A stretch of DNA of 64,000 bases, taken from positions 62,001-126,000 of the forward strand of contig CM040447.1 in NCBI GenBank assembly GCA_022749755.1, read 5' to 3'. Position numbers and translations under genes: made by a program. How positions within the stretch are numbered: position 1 is the stretch's first letter; each line of letters opens with the position of its first letter. A model generated the notes under the pieces. It did no database searches. It worked only from the letters and a program-made list of their open reading frames with translations, and was not told where the DNA came from. Source of the DNA: Azadirachta indica (lineage: Eukaryota > Streptophyta > Magnoliopsida > Sapindales > Meliaceae). This document shows positions 51,861 through 64,000 of the stretch, piece by piece.

Positions 51861-52613
51861 CTGGCAGTAGTATATCCCATCTTCCTCGGCCTGCTAGATA
51901 TATGCTCTGGAGTCTTGACATTTCAGGAAATTACAATGTAAAAATGTGTTATTTTTGTTAAAATTATTGTAGCACTCGAAAGTGTTTGAATAGTGAAAAT
52001 ATGATCATTTTCAGAAAAATCACAAATAAATAAATAAACAATAAACTTTAGTGAATATCAAATTTTGGAAAATAATGTAAGAAAAACAAATTTTTGTATA
52101 AATTAATATTACGAGAATGTTATGTCCCAGATAATTTTACGAATTTAGTACCGATGCAACAGCATCATGTCAATATCATTTTGTAAGAACTTTGTATAAT
52201 CATATAGTTATTACTGTGTCACTCACAATTATGATGATATGAGACAAAAATAAATTATAGTCAAATGAGGGTATTTTGGTCAACGCGAAGGCTAATTTTG
52301 ACTACGTAAAAAAATGTGTCTTTGAATTATTATTGAATTCAACATTTGCCTACCATTGACATCAAATCTTTAAATTTTAAGTAGAGGGTAAGAGATTAAG
52401 TTTAATACTCTACAAAGTTTGAGACTCTCTTCTTTCGTATGAATAAAATTTTTTCTATATTACATGAAAATAAAAATTTTTTAATAAATTTTTTTTATAT
52501 TATATAAGAATTAAAAATTTCACTAGTTATATAAGTAAATTTTTAAAAACACCATAATAAAATTTATTTAAAATTTTTACTTACAGTAAATTTTTTGTCT
52601 ATATTATTAGCAG

Positions 52614-52661
<48 letters not shown>

Positions 52662-53949
52662 CTTACCCTGTTTCTGTCATCACTCACTTTTAATATATAT
52701 ATTAACTTTATGACAAAAAGTAGACGGTTGGAGGCTTGGCAGTAGCGATGAAATTTGGTTGTTGGGCTGTTTAGTCAATCATATTTAGTGATTATTCTTA
52801 GCACCAAATTAAACTTTAAATAAGTTGTTGAACTTTTGTCCTATTAGGATTTTCTTTTATCAATTAAAACCCTTAATTTTGAATAATTTATTAAATTAAA
52901 ATATATTTTAACTTATTTTATGAGACAAATTTGTAACCAATTATAAAATGAGTAGATTATTTAATTTTATTATTTTTTTGTTTTTTTAAGTATTATTGAT
53001 ACTTAGAGTATAAATGAAAATAAAAATTTACAATTAAGCTATTTTTATTCTCATATGTAATAGGAACAACTCTATCAATTTTGTAATCACGAAATAATAA
53101 AAAATTTAAATAAATGGTTATATTTCGTTTGTTTTGTTAAGATATTGTAATTAAGTCCTTAATTTTTAATATTTTATTAATAAAGAATACATTTTAGCAT
53201 ATTTTGTTGAATTGTCTCCTTTGATAAAATGATCATATTGCTTTATAATATTAAATTTTTTTGGCATGTACAATTGACTAAATTTACCTTCCAATATGAA
53301 GTTTTGTTATTCCATAACAAGTCAGTAGACTTATCCCTTAAAACTTATGTCGATATTTATGTATTATACAGGGTTAGCATCATATTTAATCTTTAAAAAT
53401 TTTTTTGGCAATAATCTATGAGCTTATTAAATTAGTTACGTGTTAAATTACTTATTAGGTTTTTTGGTTTTTAATTTTTAAATATATTTTAATTAATTAA
53501 AATACCATAACATCGCTAAATATAATTTTTTATGTAAAATTATAATTATTTATTTATGCTTCCTTATCATATCCCATATTGATCGATTGAATTTAAATTT
53601 ATGAAAGAAGACATTTGTCGATCCATTATTTTTTATATCAAACTTGTACCATTCTGATCAAATTCATATAATAACTTTGCATAATCCGTCATCGAGCCAT
53701 TAAATAAACCAAACAGCTCTTTAATAATTGTGTGGATCAAATTCTAAGTGTTTTATAAAATCTAGAGAGATTTTACTGTTTGGACCAACAAGCATCTACT
53801 TTGATACCTATTTAATTCAAACAGATAAATTATGCAATAATTTGATAAACTTTGAAAATGAATAAAGGCTACTAGATAAATTTCCACTGCAAATTAAAAA
53901 AGTTCCGATAATAATTCTATTGATACATTTGTCTGATTTTTTATTCTGA
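51861..53949. other. Spacer of LRR cluster unit B
   Basis: There is no gene. The sequence is AT-rich and homologous to the spacer at 47.1-49.1 kb (see that entry), without the TIR insertions. It contains a long AT microsatellite. Confidence 0.75.
52617..52658. repeat. (AT)n microsatellite
   Basis: About 20 AT units lie in the LRR spacer. Confidence 0.95.
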
Positions 53950-54271
53950 CCATAAAGTAAAAACAAGTCCACCTCTGGTCAACTAACGTGGACCACTAAT
54001 TAATATTAAAAGACTTCAAGTCCACAGCATTGCCATAAAGTTTCTGAAAGCTCGTGGTAAATTCTGAAACCGTTGCTTCAACTACTTAATTATACTCTTC
54101 GAAAAGGCAGAACCTAAGTTGTTTTCTACGTCTCCTTTTAACATTCTCTGTTTCTAGATTCAGGGCTTTTTGTCTGAATCTCGTTTCAGAGCTTCAAACC
54201 CATGTACAAAGCTGCTGAGTTTCTATTCTAGCCAACTTCAATCTGGTGACTGGTGAGTGATTAGATACAGT

Positions 54272-56937
54272 ACGAAGTTCTTCTTTTCCCATTTCTTGCT
54301 GTTAGTTATCTTGTCTGTGTTTTTATACTGTGTTTACTTTGAATGGTGATGGGGTTGTTATGTTGTCGCTACTAAGGCACTGGAACCCCTGTGCCTCCTT
54401 CCATAGTCTCGAGCTGGAAGAGTGCGGATTCTTTTCCCTGTAAATTGGTAGGAATAGAGTGTGATGATTCTTACAATGTGGTCCCTCTTAATCTCTCAAG
54501 TTATGGGATTTCTGGTCAGCTTCGACCTGAAATTGGTCACTGGAACAATTGTAGACCATTGATTTGAGTTCCAATAGTTTGTCTGGCAATGTACCACCAC
54601 AGTTAGGCAATTGTAGTGCTCTTGAGTACTTCGAATTTTCTTCAAATGGATTTGCCGGAGAAATACCTGATAGCTTGAAGAACTTGCGAAATTTGCAGTT
54701 CTTGGACTTATATAATAATTTATTAGATGGTGAAATACCAGAATCGTTGTTTCGAATTCCGGCTTTGCAGTCTTTGTATTTGAGCAAAAAAAATTTTAGT
54801 GATTCAATTTCTGGGAATGTTTGTGATATGAGTTAGCTTGAGGCTTTGTGGTGACGTGATAACAGTTTATCAGGTACTATTACTGAGTCTACTGTGAATT
54901 GTAGTAAAATGGAAGATCTTGACTGAGATGGAAACAAATTGGTGGGATTTTTGCCTGAGTCTAAACAATGTTGAAAACATTGTTTATTTACAGGTGAGTG
55001 ATAACAGTCTGGAGGGTAGCGTTACTTTCGGTTCTGAAAAATGCAAAAATTTGACATTTTTGGATTCGTCATATAATAGTTTTTGTGGTGGGATTCCACC
55101 AAATTTGGGCAACTGTAGTAGCTTGAAAACTCTAGACATTGTGAATAGCAACATAACAGGCAGTATCCCATCTTCCCTTGACCAATTAGATATGCTTTCG
55201 TATGTTGACCTTTCAGAAATCATTTATCTGGGAAAATTCCACCTGAAGTAGGCATGTGTAAGTCCTTGAAAACCTTATTGTTATATACAAACCAACTCCA
55301 AGGTGAAATGCCAGAGGAACTGGGGATGCTTAGTAATTTACAGGATCTTGAACATTTTGAAAACAAGTTAACTGGTGAGATTCCAGTTAGCATTTGGAGG
55401 AATGCTGGCCTTAAGCTTCTTCATGTGTGTACTAACAATCTGTCTGGGAAGTTACCTTTGGAGATGACGGAACTGAAACAACTGAAGAACATTTCATTGT
55501 ACAACAATCAATTCTTTGGGGTCATACCTCAAAGTTTGGGAATCAACAGCAGCCTAATGCAGATAGATTTTATTAACAACAACTTCATTGGAGAAATTTC
55601 ACCAAATCTTTGTTTTGGAAAGCAGTTAAGTGTTCTGAATATGGGTCTGAATCAATTTAGCGGAAGCATTCCTTCTTCTATCGGGAAATGTCCAACTCTC
55701 TGGAGAGTTATCCTCAAACAGAATAAAATCTCAGGAGTTCTTCCAGAATTTTCCCAGAATCCAATCCTTTCCTGGTTGAAGTCAACTCCATCCAACATGG
55801 GGAACTTGACTAATATCACTTCTATTGACTTGTCTCGGAGCAAGCTTTCAGAGCCTATACCTCGAGAGCTCGGAAATCTTGTAAACATTGTCACTTTGAA
55901 CCTTTCACGCAATCATTTGGAAGGTACTTTGCCTTCTCAGCTATCAAGTTGTGAGAAATTACAAGATTTTGATGTGGCATTCAATTTATTGAATGGTTCA
56001 ATTCCATCGAGTTTGAGGAGCTGGAAAAGTCTAGCCACTTTAGTTTCAAGTGAAAATCGTTGTACTGAGGGCATTGCAACCTTTTTGCCCGAACTTGAAA
56101 AGCTTTTAGAGCTACAACCGGGTGGTAATCAGTTGGGAGGTGAGATTCCCTCGTCAATGGAAGCATTAATGGGTTGTCTGGTCAAATTCCTTCAGAGCTG
56201 GAGAAGTTGATCAAGCTAGAATAGCTGGATATATCTAACAATAATCTGACAAAAACTTGGCTCCCCTTAGTAAAATAGACTCCCTAGTGGAGGTCAATGT
56301 TACGTATAATTGCTTCACGGTTCCAATAACAGAATCACTTCTTAACTTTCTCGAGTCAAATCCATCATCATTTGTTGGGAATCCCAGTCTCTGTGTCAAT
56401 TGTTTTTCATCCGGTGGCATAACTTGTACTGGAAACAGTACTCTGAAGCCTTGCTTCAATCACTCAAGCCATCAAAGAGGAATTAGTAATGTCCAAATTT
56501 GTTGCAATACCTCTACGATCCTCAGTGTTATCCTCAGTGTTAATTGTTTTGGTGATCCTTGGACTAGTTTGCTTGTGTCTGGTCTGCAGAAGATCGAAGC
56601 AGAACGTTGAGATCCGTGGTCAAGATGGTCGGTCTTCCTTACTCAAGAAAGTGATGGAAGCTAATAATAATCTGAGTGACAGGTACATTATTGGAAGAGG
56701 ACCTCATTGGGTTGTTTACAAGGCCTCATTGGCTCCGAACAAAGTTTTTTCTGTTAAGAAGCTTGTTTTCGGAGTGCATAAAAGAGTAAGCTTGAGTATG
56801 ATACAAGAAATTCAAAATATTGGGAAGGTTAAGCACAGGAATCTGGTAAAATTGGAAGACTTTTGGTTCTTGAAGGGTTATGGTGTAATCTTGTATAGGT
56901 ACAAGGAAAATGGTAGTCTTCATGATATTCTACAAAT
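54272..56937 (+). pseudogene. PEPR-like LRR receptor kinase pseudogene (cluster copy C)
   Basis: Homologous to copy B from the leader on, but the start codon is ACG at 54272 where copy B has ATG. The reading frame is broken several times (for example TAG at about 54834 after GNVCDMS). It retains what copy B lost: the C-terminal LRRs (55254-56210, for example LKQLKNISLYNNQFFGVIPQ), a membrane helix (SSVLIVLVILGLVCLCLVC, about 56537-56590) and the kinase N-lobe (RYIIGRGPHWVVYKASL, with the usual third glycine replaced by Trp, and the lysine in FSVKKL). The kinase is cut after ENGSLHDILQ at 56937, exactly where a Mutator-like element begins; no kinase C-lobe is found beyond it. Clearly non-functional as a receptor. 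Confidence 0.9.
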
Positions 56938-56938
56938 G

Positions 56939-57032
56939 GGCAATTTTCCATTTCCCCCTTGTTAGTCCCAGGCTTAATATATTTCCCCCTATCACATTGA
57001 ATGTCCAAAAAAACCCCTGACATTAAAATGGT
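56939..57032 (+). repeat. Left TIR of the MULE
   Basis: It pairs with 62507-62603 in inverted orientation over about 95 bp; shared blocks include CATTTCCCCCT, GTTAGTCCCA, TATATTTCCCCC and TCCAAAAAA/CCCAAAAAA. Confidence 0.9.
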
Positions 57033-57975
57033 AATGACAAAAATGAAATTTTTAAGGGCATATTTACTTTTTGATTGTGTATGAGCTGACATGTTGACAA
57101 ACTCTGATTTGGAACTAAATAGGATGTGACATGTTTTTTTTAAGTGTGAATTAAAAAATACAAAAAAAAATTCTCCCTCCCCTTTCATGCGTACATACCA
57201 ACTACCTTTACCAAACTCAGTGTGCTTGTGCCTTCTAGACAAGTACTTCTTGCCATTAAAATCTATCTTCATCGAACCAAAAAACCTTAGATCTAGAGTG
57301 CAGGTCTAGAGTTGTGCAAAATTTTTGATTGATTCAGCATTGTGGGTTAAAGGTGTTTGCGTAACAGAGTTATAGTTTAAATTTTCGACCGAGTAAATAA
57401 AAGGTTAGTGCATTTTCATAACCCAGAAACATAGATTAGTATTGTGTATTTGATGATGCAATATGCATGCGTGTGTGTATTTGTTTGTGCAAAGTGGTTA
57501 ATGCATATATAAACTCGTATATCAACCTTTATGGGTGTGCATATAAGAAACAGGAGACGTGAATGGGTTTGTATGTGCATGTGTTTGTAGTACATGTTTG
57601 ATGGTTATTTGATGTGTATATTTTTGGGTACATGTTTGACGTTAAAACCCTGTTGGTTGTATCTTATTTAGTTCCATATCAAATGAGTATATTTTGACGT
57701 GACTTGTCCTTTTTTTTATTTGTGTGTGATGCTTATGTGTAATGGCTTATTGGGATTTTTAGATTTTGATTCATGAAATTTTGTGAGAGGTGAAAAAAAT
57801 AGTAATGCATTTTTCTGTACACTACAAATAAGGGTAGTTAAGATATTTATAGATTCTTGTGGAGTTTATGATGAACTAGGAGGATATGACATGGATCGGG
57901 TGAGTTTAGTAACGAGTATTAATGACATGATGAGGGATTTATTTTCAAAGGAGAAAATATAATGATGAGAATTTT

Positions 57976-60600
57976 ATGTGCAAAGGCATACTACTTATGT
58001 TAGAGGAGAAGTTATTGATTGAATCGAACAGACAATTTATAAACTTATTGGAGTTGCATTTGGCAAAGGGAGTGGAAGAAGTGAATTTAAAAATTACTTT
58101 ACTGCCCTTACAGTGCCTCCTCTCTGCTGACAATTTTGTGGGAACAAACTCCTTACAGGCCCAAGGAGGGCCAAATAGCCTATACAACTCATTTAACCTA
58201 CATGCAACAACAAGCCCATACCATGATATGCCTATTTCTCAACTAACACAAGCTAAAATTACCCAAGAACCAAAACCACTAAACCCTCCACCTAGAGTAC
58301 AAGATCTATCATTGTTTTCCCGTAAAGTTCTTATAGAGAGTTTACCAGATAAAGTCGATGAAGATATTCTTTCAATAATCTAGAGCTATTTTGACAGTAT
58401 AATGACAGCAGAGAACTTCCTCCTAGAGCAGATGACAATGTTGGTGGTGTTGATACTGGTGGTGTCTTTGATGATGACAATGATGATGGTGATGACTTTG
58501 ACTATGCTGCTGTATATGAATCTGCTTAGTCTGGTAAGGTTCTAGTGCATGATGATGCTAGGTTGGGAAAGGTAGTTACCAATAAAGTTTCTGTCGATGA
58601 TGACAAAGAGAAAGCTGATGATGAGTTTGATGGTGATGATTAATATAGTGTGGACAGCTCTAACTAGAGTGAGCAAGAATTTAGAGATATGCTAAAGTTA
58701 GACAGTGATGTAGGATCTCTATAGATCTGACAGATTCATTTAATTATGAAGAGGATGATCATTTGTTAGAGTATAGTGACAGAGCTAATGAAGATGTTGC
58801 TGTTGGTAGTGATGTTGAACATGATGGTGAGTTTGGTGTGCTTGACAGAATAGGTAGAGGTATGAGGCATAGGTTGTTTAGAGGCAATATAGATGGAGAA
58901 CATGCAGAATTGCATGTTGGTAAACTTTTAGCTCAGTTCATGCTTTAGAAACTGCCTAAAGGAATATGTTATCCTAGAAGGAGTTGTATTAAATAGAATT
59001 AAAAATGAAAAAACTAGAATAACTATTGTATATGCTTTGCCTAATTGTTCATGGAGGATACATGCTTTAGTGTTGGTGGACAAAGTAACCTTCATAGTGA
59101 GGACAATGTCTGAAGATGATCATAAATGTAAGGTGGTGAGAAATCCAAAAGTCACAAATCGTTAGGTTATTGACAAACTTTATTCTATCATCAAGAACAA
59201 TCCTGTTATTGGAACGTTTGCATTAGCACAAGAGCTTAGAAATAAGTATGGCACTGCAACAACAAAGAGAAAGTTGTATGTTGCCAAGAAGAAGGTACTA
59301 AGGTTAGTTTCATCAGATTTCTGTAAGTTGTATGCAAAATTAAATAGTTATGCCAATATACTACTCTTGACAAATAGAGGGGCAAAAGTCAAAATCCAGC
59401 AAGATGTGCATGGTCTAAGTACAGTTTTTAAGAAGGTTTTAATGAACTTCAAGGCATAAAAAATTACCTTCAGTAGGTTTGAGATTTTATTGTGGAGGGG
59501 TCTTATTGACAGCTGTTACATTGGATGCCAACAATGACATTTTTCCTTTAGCTATATACATATGTGAGGGAAAGAATAGAGAGATTTATACTTAGTTTTG
59601 GAGTTGCTTAAAGAGCATATGGAGATAAAGAAGGGAATGCCATTATCATTGATGTCAGATAGGCAAAAAGGTCTCATTGCTACAATTGCCACAGTATACC
59701 TAAAAGTCGAAACTAGGTATTGTATGAGACATGTCTATGTGGACTTCAAGAAAAAGTACTCATCAAAGGTTCTTAGAGAAATGTTTTGGAGGGTTGGCAG
59801 AACAACCAATCAAGCTGACTTCACGCTTACAATGGATGAGATTTTGGAAAATAATGAAGGGGTACACCAATGGTTGGTTGATAGTGATCTAACCATATGA
59901 GCATGTTACAATTTCAGCCCCTTTTCTGAGATAGATGAAATCACCAACAATATGATCGAAAGTTGAAATAGCTTTCTTATAGAGTTTAGATCAAAGTTAG
60001 TATTAGATCTTCTAGAGTTTATTCGAATCAAACTTATGAGGAGGATGGTTAGAAGAAGGGAAAAAAGAAAGGCATGGGAAACAAAATTGCCTTCTAGAGT
60101 TGCAAAAAAAAAATTATGAAGATGGGCAGGGTTGCAAGGCATTTTATAGTTATAAGGGCCAACAACAATGAATTTAAGGTGGTGAAGATATTTGTAGGTA
60201 ATTAAAGGCATTATGTTGTTGATTTACAAGATTATTAATGTGAAAGCTGTAGGTAGCAAATGAGTGGGTTACGCATTAGCATGCATTTTGCAGATCAATG
60301 CTGACTCTACTGATTGTATGGACTTCTCAATTATAAAAGAAGTTTATCCGATAACCTACTTTGAAATCATACACCTTATCCCTAATGAAATCAACTGACC
60401 TATAGTTGACAGACCTAAGATTAGCGCACTTCAAGACGTGCACAACTTGAAAGACCAAAGAAGAAGAGAATAAAAAAAACTAATGAAGTGCCTTCAGGTA
60501 AAAGAAAATTCACTTCCAAGTGTGGCATCTACAACATACTGGGACATAATAAAAGAAGTTGTCCAACAAAACAGGTTAGTGCATATATGCACAGTTAAGA
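57976..60600 (+). pseudogene. MuDR-type transposase relic
   Basis: Parts in order: an N-terminal region (57976-58383), a highly acidic Asp-rich stretch (58430-58650), the MuDR N-terminal domain (about 58760-59200, with RIGRGMRHRLFRGN and CSWRIHALVLVDKV), the MULE transposase core (about 59470-60110, with LTAVTLDAN, LSLMSDRQKGLIATI at about 59640-59680, RYCMRHVYVDFKKKY and LLEFIRIKLMRRMVRRR), and a terminal zinc knuckle (60521-60562, CGIYNILGHNKRSC) in which the second cysteine is Tyr. Several stops and frame shifts are present, so it cannot encode active transposase. Domain assignments follow the MULE family pattern; coordinates are approximate. Confidence 0.85.
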
Positions 60601-62506
60601 TATATTTGTTAATTATATAATATTATTATATTACTATGATATTAATATCAAATCACTCATGTGTAGACCTCAAGGGCACGTCCTTTATCTTCAGTAAGCA
60701 AACACAAGGCCACAATTAGAAATACCACAAATATAGATTTTGTTTTGCTCTGAATACTTGCATCTTGCAACTCATTTTGCCTCGTTAACACTAAGTATAT
60801 GTTTGTGGTAAGTAACAGGGACTTCCCCTAATGCATGCAACACAAAACCATCACTTAAAAGGGTTAGGATGAGGTATGACTTTAATTTATGGGCCTCAAC
60901 TCAATCTTAGCTCCCAAACTATAAAGGTAGAGGGGATTAAGTGTGACCCAATGCATATTAAACTTCCAAAAAAGTTAAGTATCATGTTTCTAGAATTGCA
61001 TTTATGCCTGTACAGTATTTAATGGTGTTATTTATTAATACACGCATATTTGATAATTGTATATGTAGCAATAATGTATGGATACAAAGGCAGAATCAAT
61101 ATATAATGATGATGATATATATGATAGTTCAACATAACTGCTTAACAAAGATATGACATATATATATTTCACTCACTTTTTGTCCATATTTTGGTTTTTT
61201 GGCACTGGCTGGGAGTTGATCACACGGCCTGTATGTGGATGGAATTTGTATTCTGTTTACATGCATAGTTTAAGCTATAGTTTGTTATGGTGTGAACATA
61301 ATGCATGCACACACAAAATTACCAATATACATATTGAATCATCAGGATTATGTATCATTGTGTAAAAATATGTTTTTTTTGTTAACAAGTTTCCTAAAGT
61401 AACTTACCTTTATATCCAGACAGTTTACCTTATACTTTTGGTGCAAAATATATAATCAATTAAGAATTTTTTGTTTCATTGCTTATTACATTCTACCTTA
61501 CTATATCATCATTTCCATAACAATATTATTACATAGATGCATAGTAATATAAGGCATGCCATAAACATTTTTTTATTCTGCAACAATGTTTTAAAGATTA
61601 TTTCTGTTATGATTCATGCTGTTGAGGCAGTGAGTCCTCATGTTGTGGAGCCATTAAGCTGTGTTGGTTGCTTGAAAATGGATTATCTCATCTCTCATCT
61701 TCACTTGAAATCCTTGTTGAGTTCCCATAATTTCCTTTGCTACTGCTTTCAGTATACTCTTCTCTTGCAGGTTCCTAGAATGTGAAATAAACCACAACTA
61801 GTTGTTTGGTTGCAGAAAAAGTATAGTTTGTTTGGATTTTTTGTAGTCTCTGATATTTTAATGCTTGCCTGCTCACTACAATTATATATCTTATTGAAAA
61901 ACTTAATAACTTTACTATTTACCTTATTAAAGTATGATATTGTATTTGTCCACTTGCTCTATCATTGATCTCCTTCTTGCTTAGACAGTAGATTTCAAAG
62001 TAGCTGCAACTTGGTTTTGGGAGCAAAAAAAATAGAGTTATTGGGATTCTTCTTTGTTTCGGGAATTCAAATCCCTGCACTTTCACCACATTTGCATTTT
62101 CTATTCTTAAATTTTATGATTCCACCATTTAATTGCAAAACCACTACTTCTATGCGATGAATCGTTTTTGGACATGTTGAAGTTGTTGGGTGTATCTGTA
62201 AATGAAGGAATTGAGCAATATGACATTAACTTGACATTGATTTGTAATACGTTTCGGGACAAATGGCTCACCTATATAAGCAATTTCTTTTTACTGTTTT
62301 TTTACCGTTATTCATCCCAAACGCCTGCATATTTCATCAATCACAAAATCTCCTCCTTCTAACACCAATCTCAATTCATATTAAATAATAAAATGGCATT
62401 AATCTAATTTTAAACATGTTGGATTTTGTTCTTATCAGTTGCCTCTTTCATATTAGCTTTGTAAAGGGTAATCTAATAAAATACCACTTTTTCTAACAAC
62501 ATAATG
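60601..62506. other. MULE 3' interior, unassigned
   Basis: About 1.9 kb lies between the zinc knuckle and the right TIR. A short continuation of transposase-like sequence (NTKPSLKRVRMRYDFNLWAS, near 60840-60900) is visible. The rest is AT-rich with no recognised gene or host-gene fragment. Confidence 0.55.
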
Positions 62507-62603
62507 GAAGACTTCTAACGTCAAAAGGTTTTTTGGGCATTTCAATCTAACAGGGGGGAAATATAGTAAGCTTGGGACTAACAGGGGGAAATGGTAAATT
62601 GCC
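62507..62603 (-). repeat. Right TIR of the MULE
   Basis: This is the inverted partner of 56939-57032, with about 80 per cent identity by eye. The sequence switches to non-element DNA after ATTGCC at 62603. Confidence 0.88.
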
Positions 62604-62693
62604 TATATAATTCTTCCAGGAGCAGAATTCTAGAAATGTAGCTGCAGAGCCGCTTGTCTGTAAAATAATCACTACTACTCAAGTATAAGGAAG

Positions 62694-63401
62694 TCAGATT
62701 GTTACAAATATCGAGCTCACTGGCATAGTACCGCGAATACAGAGCGAAGAATTCGCATTCGCATTCAGTGCATCAATCTTCAGCCGTTTAAGCTCATCTT
62801 TATGCTCTAATCTAATCTTATTGAGTTTCGTAAGACCAAATGACTTTAGACTTTTAAATCCCGCACAATCAGAGAGTTCCAAATGCTGAATCAAACTACA
62901 TCTCAGAAGTACGTTATTAATTACTTGATCATCAGCATATATTTCATATAGACATAATCTCCTTAAAGATAGCTTCAATTCACTCCTTGGTAGCTCCAAT
63001 TTACATCATCGTAACTCCAACAAATGAAGGCAAAGTATACCACGTAAATGGAGATTGGTGCATTTCAAGTATCAGCTCTTTACATTATTTTCGATTGCAT
63101 AGGAAGCACATCGATCTGCCAATTCTGAATCCCCCGTATTAAGTGTCATCTTCCTTACATCAATCATATTTCTACGGAGGATTTGCAGAATTTGGTACCA
63201 ATCCTTGCGGATTTCCAAAATTCTTTTTAACCACTACTTTATTATCGGGAATTTATTCAACTCATTGTGTTCATCAAATTCTAAAACCGGGAATGTAAGC
63301 CATGCCTGTAGCCATACTTTAGACTCTAAACTCGTTTGAACGGGACGGAACGACATAATGTATTGTAACAGTGATTCCGGTATTGAAGATATCCCGTCCA
63401 T
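62694..63401 (-). pseudogene. F-box/LRR gene fragment, broken
   Basis: On the minus strand from 63401: MDGISSIPESLLQYIMSF is the start of an F-box of the plant F-box/FBD/LRR type (family pattern: ISxLPDSLLxxILSFLPT), followed by SLESKVWLQAWLTFPVLEFD. A stop at about 63234 (IIK then TAG) and frame shifts near 63000-63080 interrupt it. The frame resumes as leucine-rich sequence (ELKLSLRRLCLYEIYADDQV, CSLIQHLELSDCAGFKSLKS) and ends at 62694. F-box proteins are substrate adaptors of SCF ubiquitin ligases. The 3' part of the family is missing and the right MULE TIR lies about 90 bp away. It may be a pseudogene or an indel-damaged gene. Confidence 0.7.
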
Positions 63402-63461
63402 CTTATCAATCCTCCTCTTTTTCTTAATCTCACAGCTTCTGTCCTCTACAATATCAATCAC

Positions 63462-64000
63462 AGCTTAATCCTGGAGCATTAGTCTAATTAGTTATAGCCT
63501 ATAACAAATTGTTTTAGAATATTAAAAAGATTAAAACAACAACAGCACATCAATTCAGTTTGAAAATGTTAACCAAAAAAAATTAAAGCGAACTGGATAT
63601 GGTAATTGACCCGATCGAGTAATCTGTGATAAGCTTTGTGACTTAAGAACGGGGGGTGCCGGCAACAGAAGGATAGAGGGAAGAGGAGAAAAGAAAATAG
63701 AGTACTGCGTAGTCACCTTTTTGAATTTTTTTGTTTATAGTCGTGGTTTATGAAATACGAAACCGGAAAGTAATGGAATCCTAAAACAAGAGGAACTCTA
63801 CAGTGGTAACAACATTAATCTAGTCCTTTGCTTTAGCAAAACAACCAATAGGACTTGATTTGCCTGATTTCAGCACTTTATTCCCTGATTTGCAAGACAC
63901 TGAACTGTGTTCTCAACGGGATAAAAATCATTCAGTTTACTCATATTATTAAATTCAGAATATCTACATTAGAGATACCTCTTTATTTCTTCATGAGTAT
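63462..64000. other. Upstream of the F-box relic, no gene seen
   Basis: Ordinary AT-rich sequence with one GC-richer purine-rich block near 63640-63700. No coding sequence is supported to the window end. Confidence 0.5.

Larger units (their letters stand above)
56939..62603 (+). mobile_element. Mutator-like DNA transposon (MULE), 5.7 kb, decayed
   Basis: Terminal inverted repeats of about 95 bp bound the element: the left end starts GGCAATTTTCCATTTCCCCC, and the right end read in reverse starts GGCAATTTACCATTTCCCCC. Inside is a MuDR-type transposase relic on the plus strand. The 9-bp flanks TCTACAAAT (left) and TATATAATT (right) share only six positions, so a target duplication is not proven. 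The left flank is kinase sequence, while the right flank is an unrelated antisense F-box relic, so either the target was already chimeric or DNA was lost after insertion. Confidence 0.9.

Noticed and set aside
52617..52658. Regular short repeats considered as a CRISPR-like array
   Set aside because: It is a plain AT microsatellite with no spacers; the DNA is clearly plant nuclear.
61153..61785. Two short frames in the MULE 3' interior considered as captured host gene pieces
   Set aside because: There is no recognisable domain, no splice structure and AT-rich composition; a captured host gene cannot be supported.

Overview
The window looks like nuclear DNA of a flowering plant. It has AT-rich intergenic sequence, intron-rich genes with GT/AG splice sites, and orthologues of Arabidopsis proteins (MED9, an LBD22-like LOB protein, a PPR protein close to At1g17630, CPN60-like 2, an NHL13-like protein, an ALE2-like receptor kinase, HOTHEAD). 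The sequence reads like a woody rosid, possibly Citrus or another member of the Sapindales; that is an inference. It is draft sequence, with a 100-N gap at 34378-34477.

Layout. (1) 1-7.33 kb is an almost perfect inverted repeat (arms 1-3525 and 3753-7329, 227-bp spacer), so there are two head-to-head copies of MED9: an intact minus-strand copy and a plus-strand copy with a frameshift and a garbled 48-bp duplication. (2) 7.4-34.1 kb is an ordinary gene region: LBD gene (+), PPR gene (-), 18-exon mitochondrial chaperonin (-), NHL13-like gene (-), a 6.7-kb gene-poor stretch, ALE2-like kinase (+) and HOTHEAD (-). (3) 34.4-64 kb is a repeat-rich region: the gap, an unassigned transcription-unit-like locus, a decayed chromodomain Ty3/gypsy element (37.1-42.7 kb), antisense retroelement fragments, a tandem cluster of PEPR-like LRR receptor sequences (44.8, 50.7 and 54.3 kb), two related short TIR elements, a 5.7-kb Mutator-like transposon ending the third LRR-kinase copy, and a broken antisense F-box gene.

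The genes do not form one pathway. Two observations stand out. First, five otherwise conserved genes outside the repeat region carry a one-base frame break, mostly at short homopolymers, while exon phases and splice sites stay intact; together with the palindrome and garbled duplication this points to uncorrected assembly errors rather than mass pseudogenisation. Second, the LRR cluster shows a stepwise history: truncation by recombination between LRR units, duplication of the truncated form, loss of the start codon in one copy, and repeated insertion of TIR elements. I found no convincing new molecular system. The best biological candidate is an intact, secreted, kinase-less LRR protein at 50655-51860.
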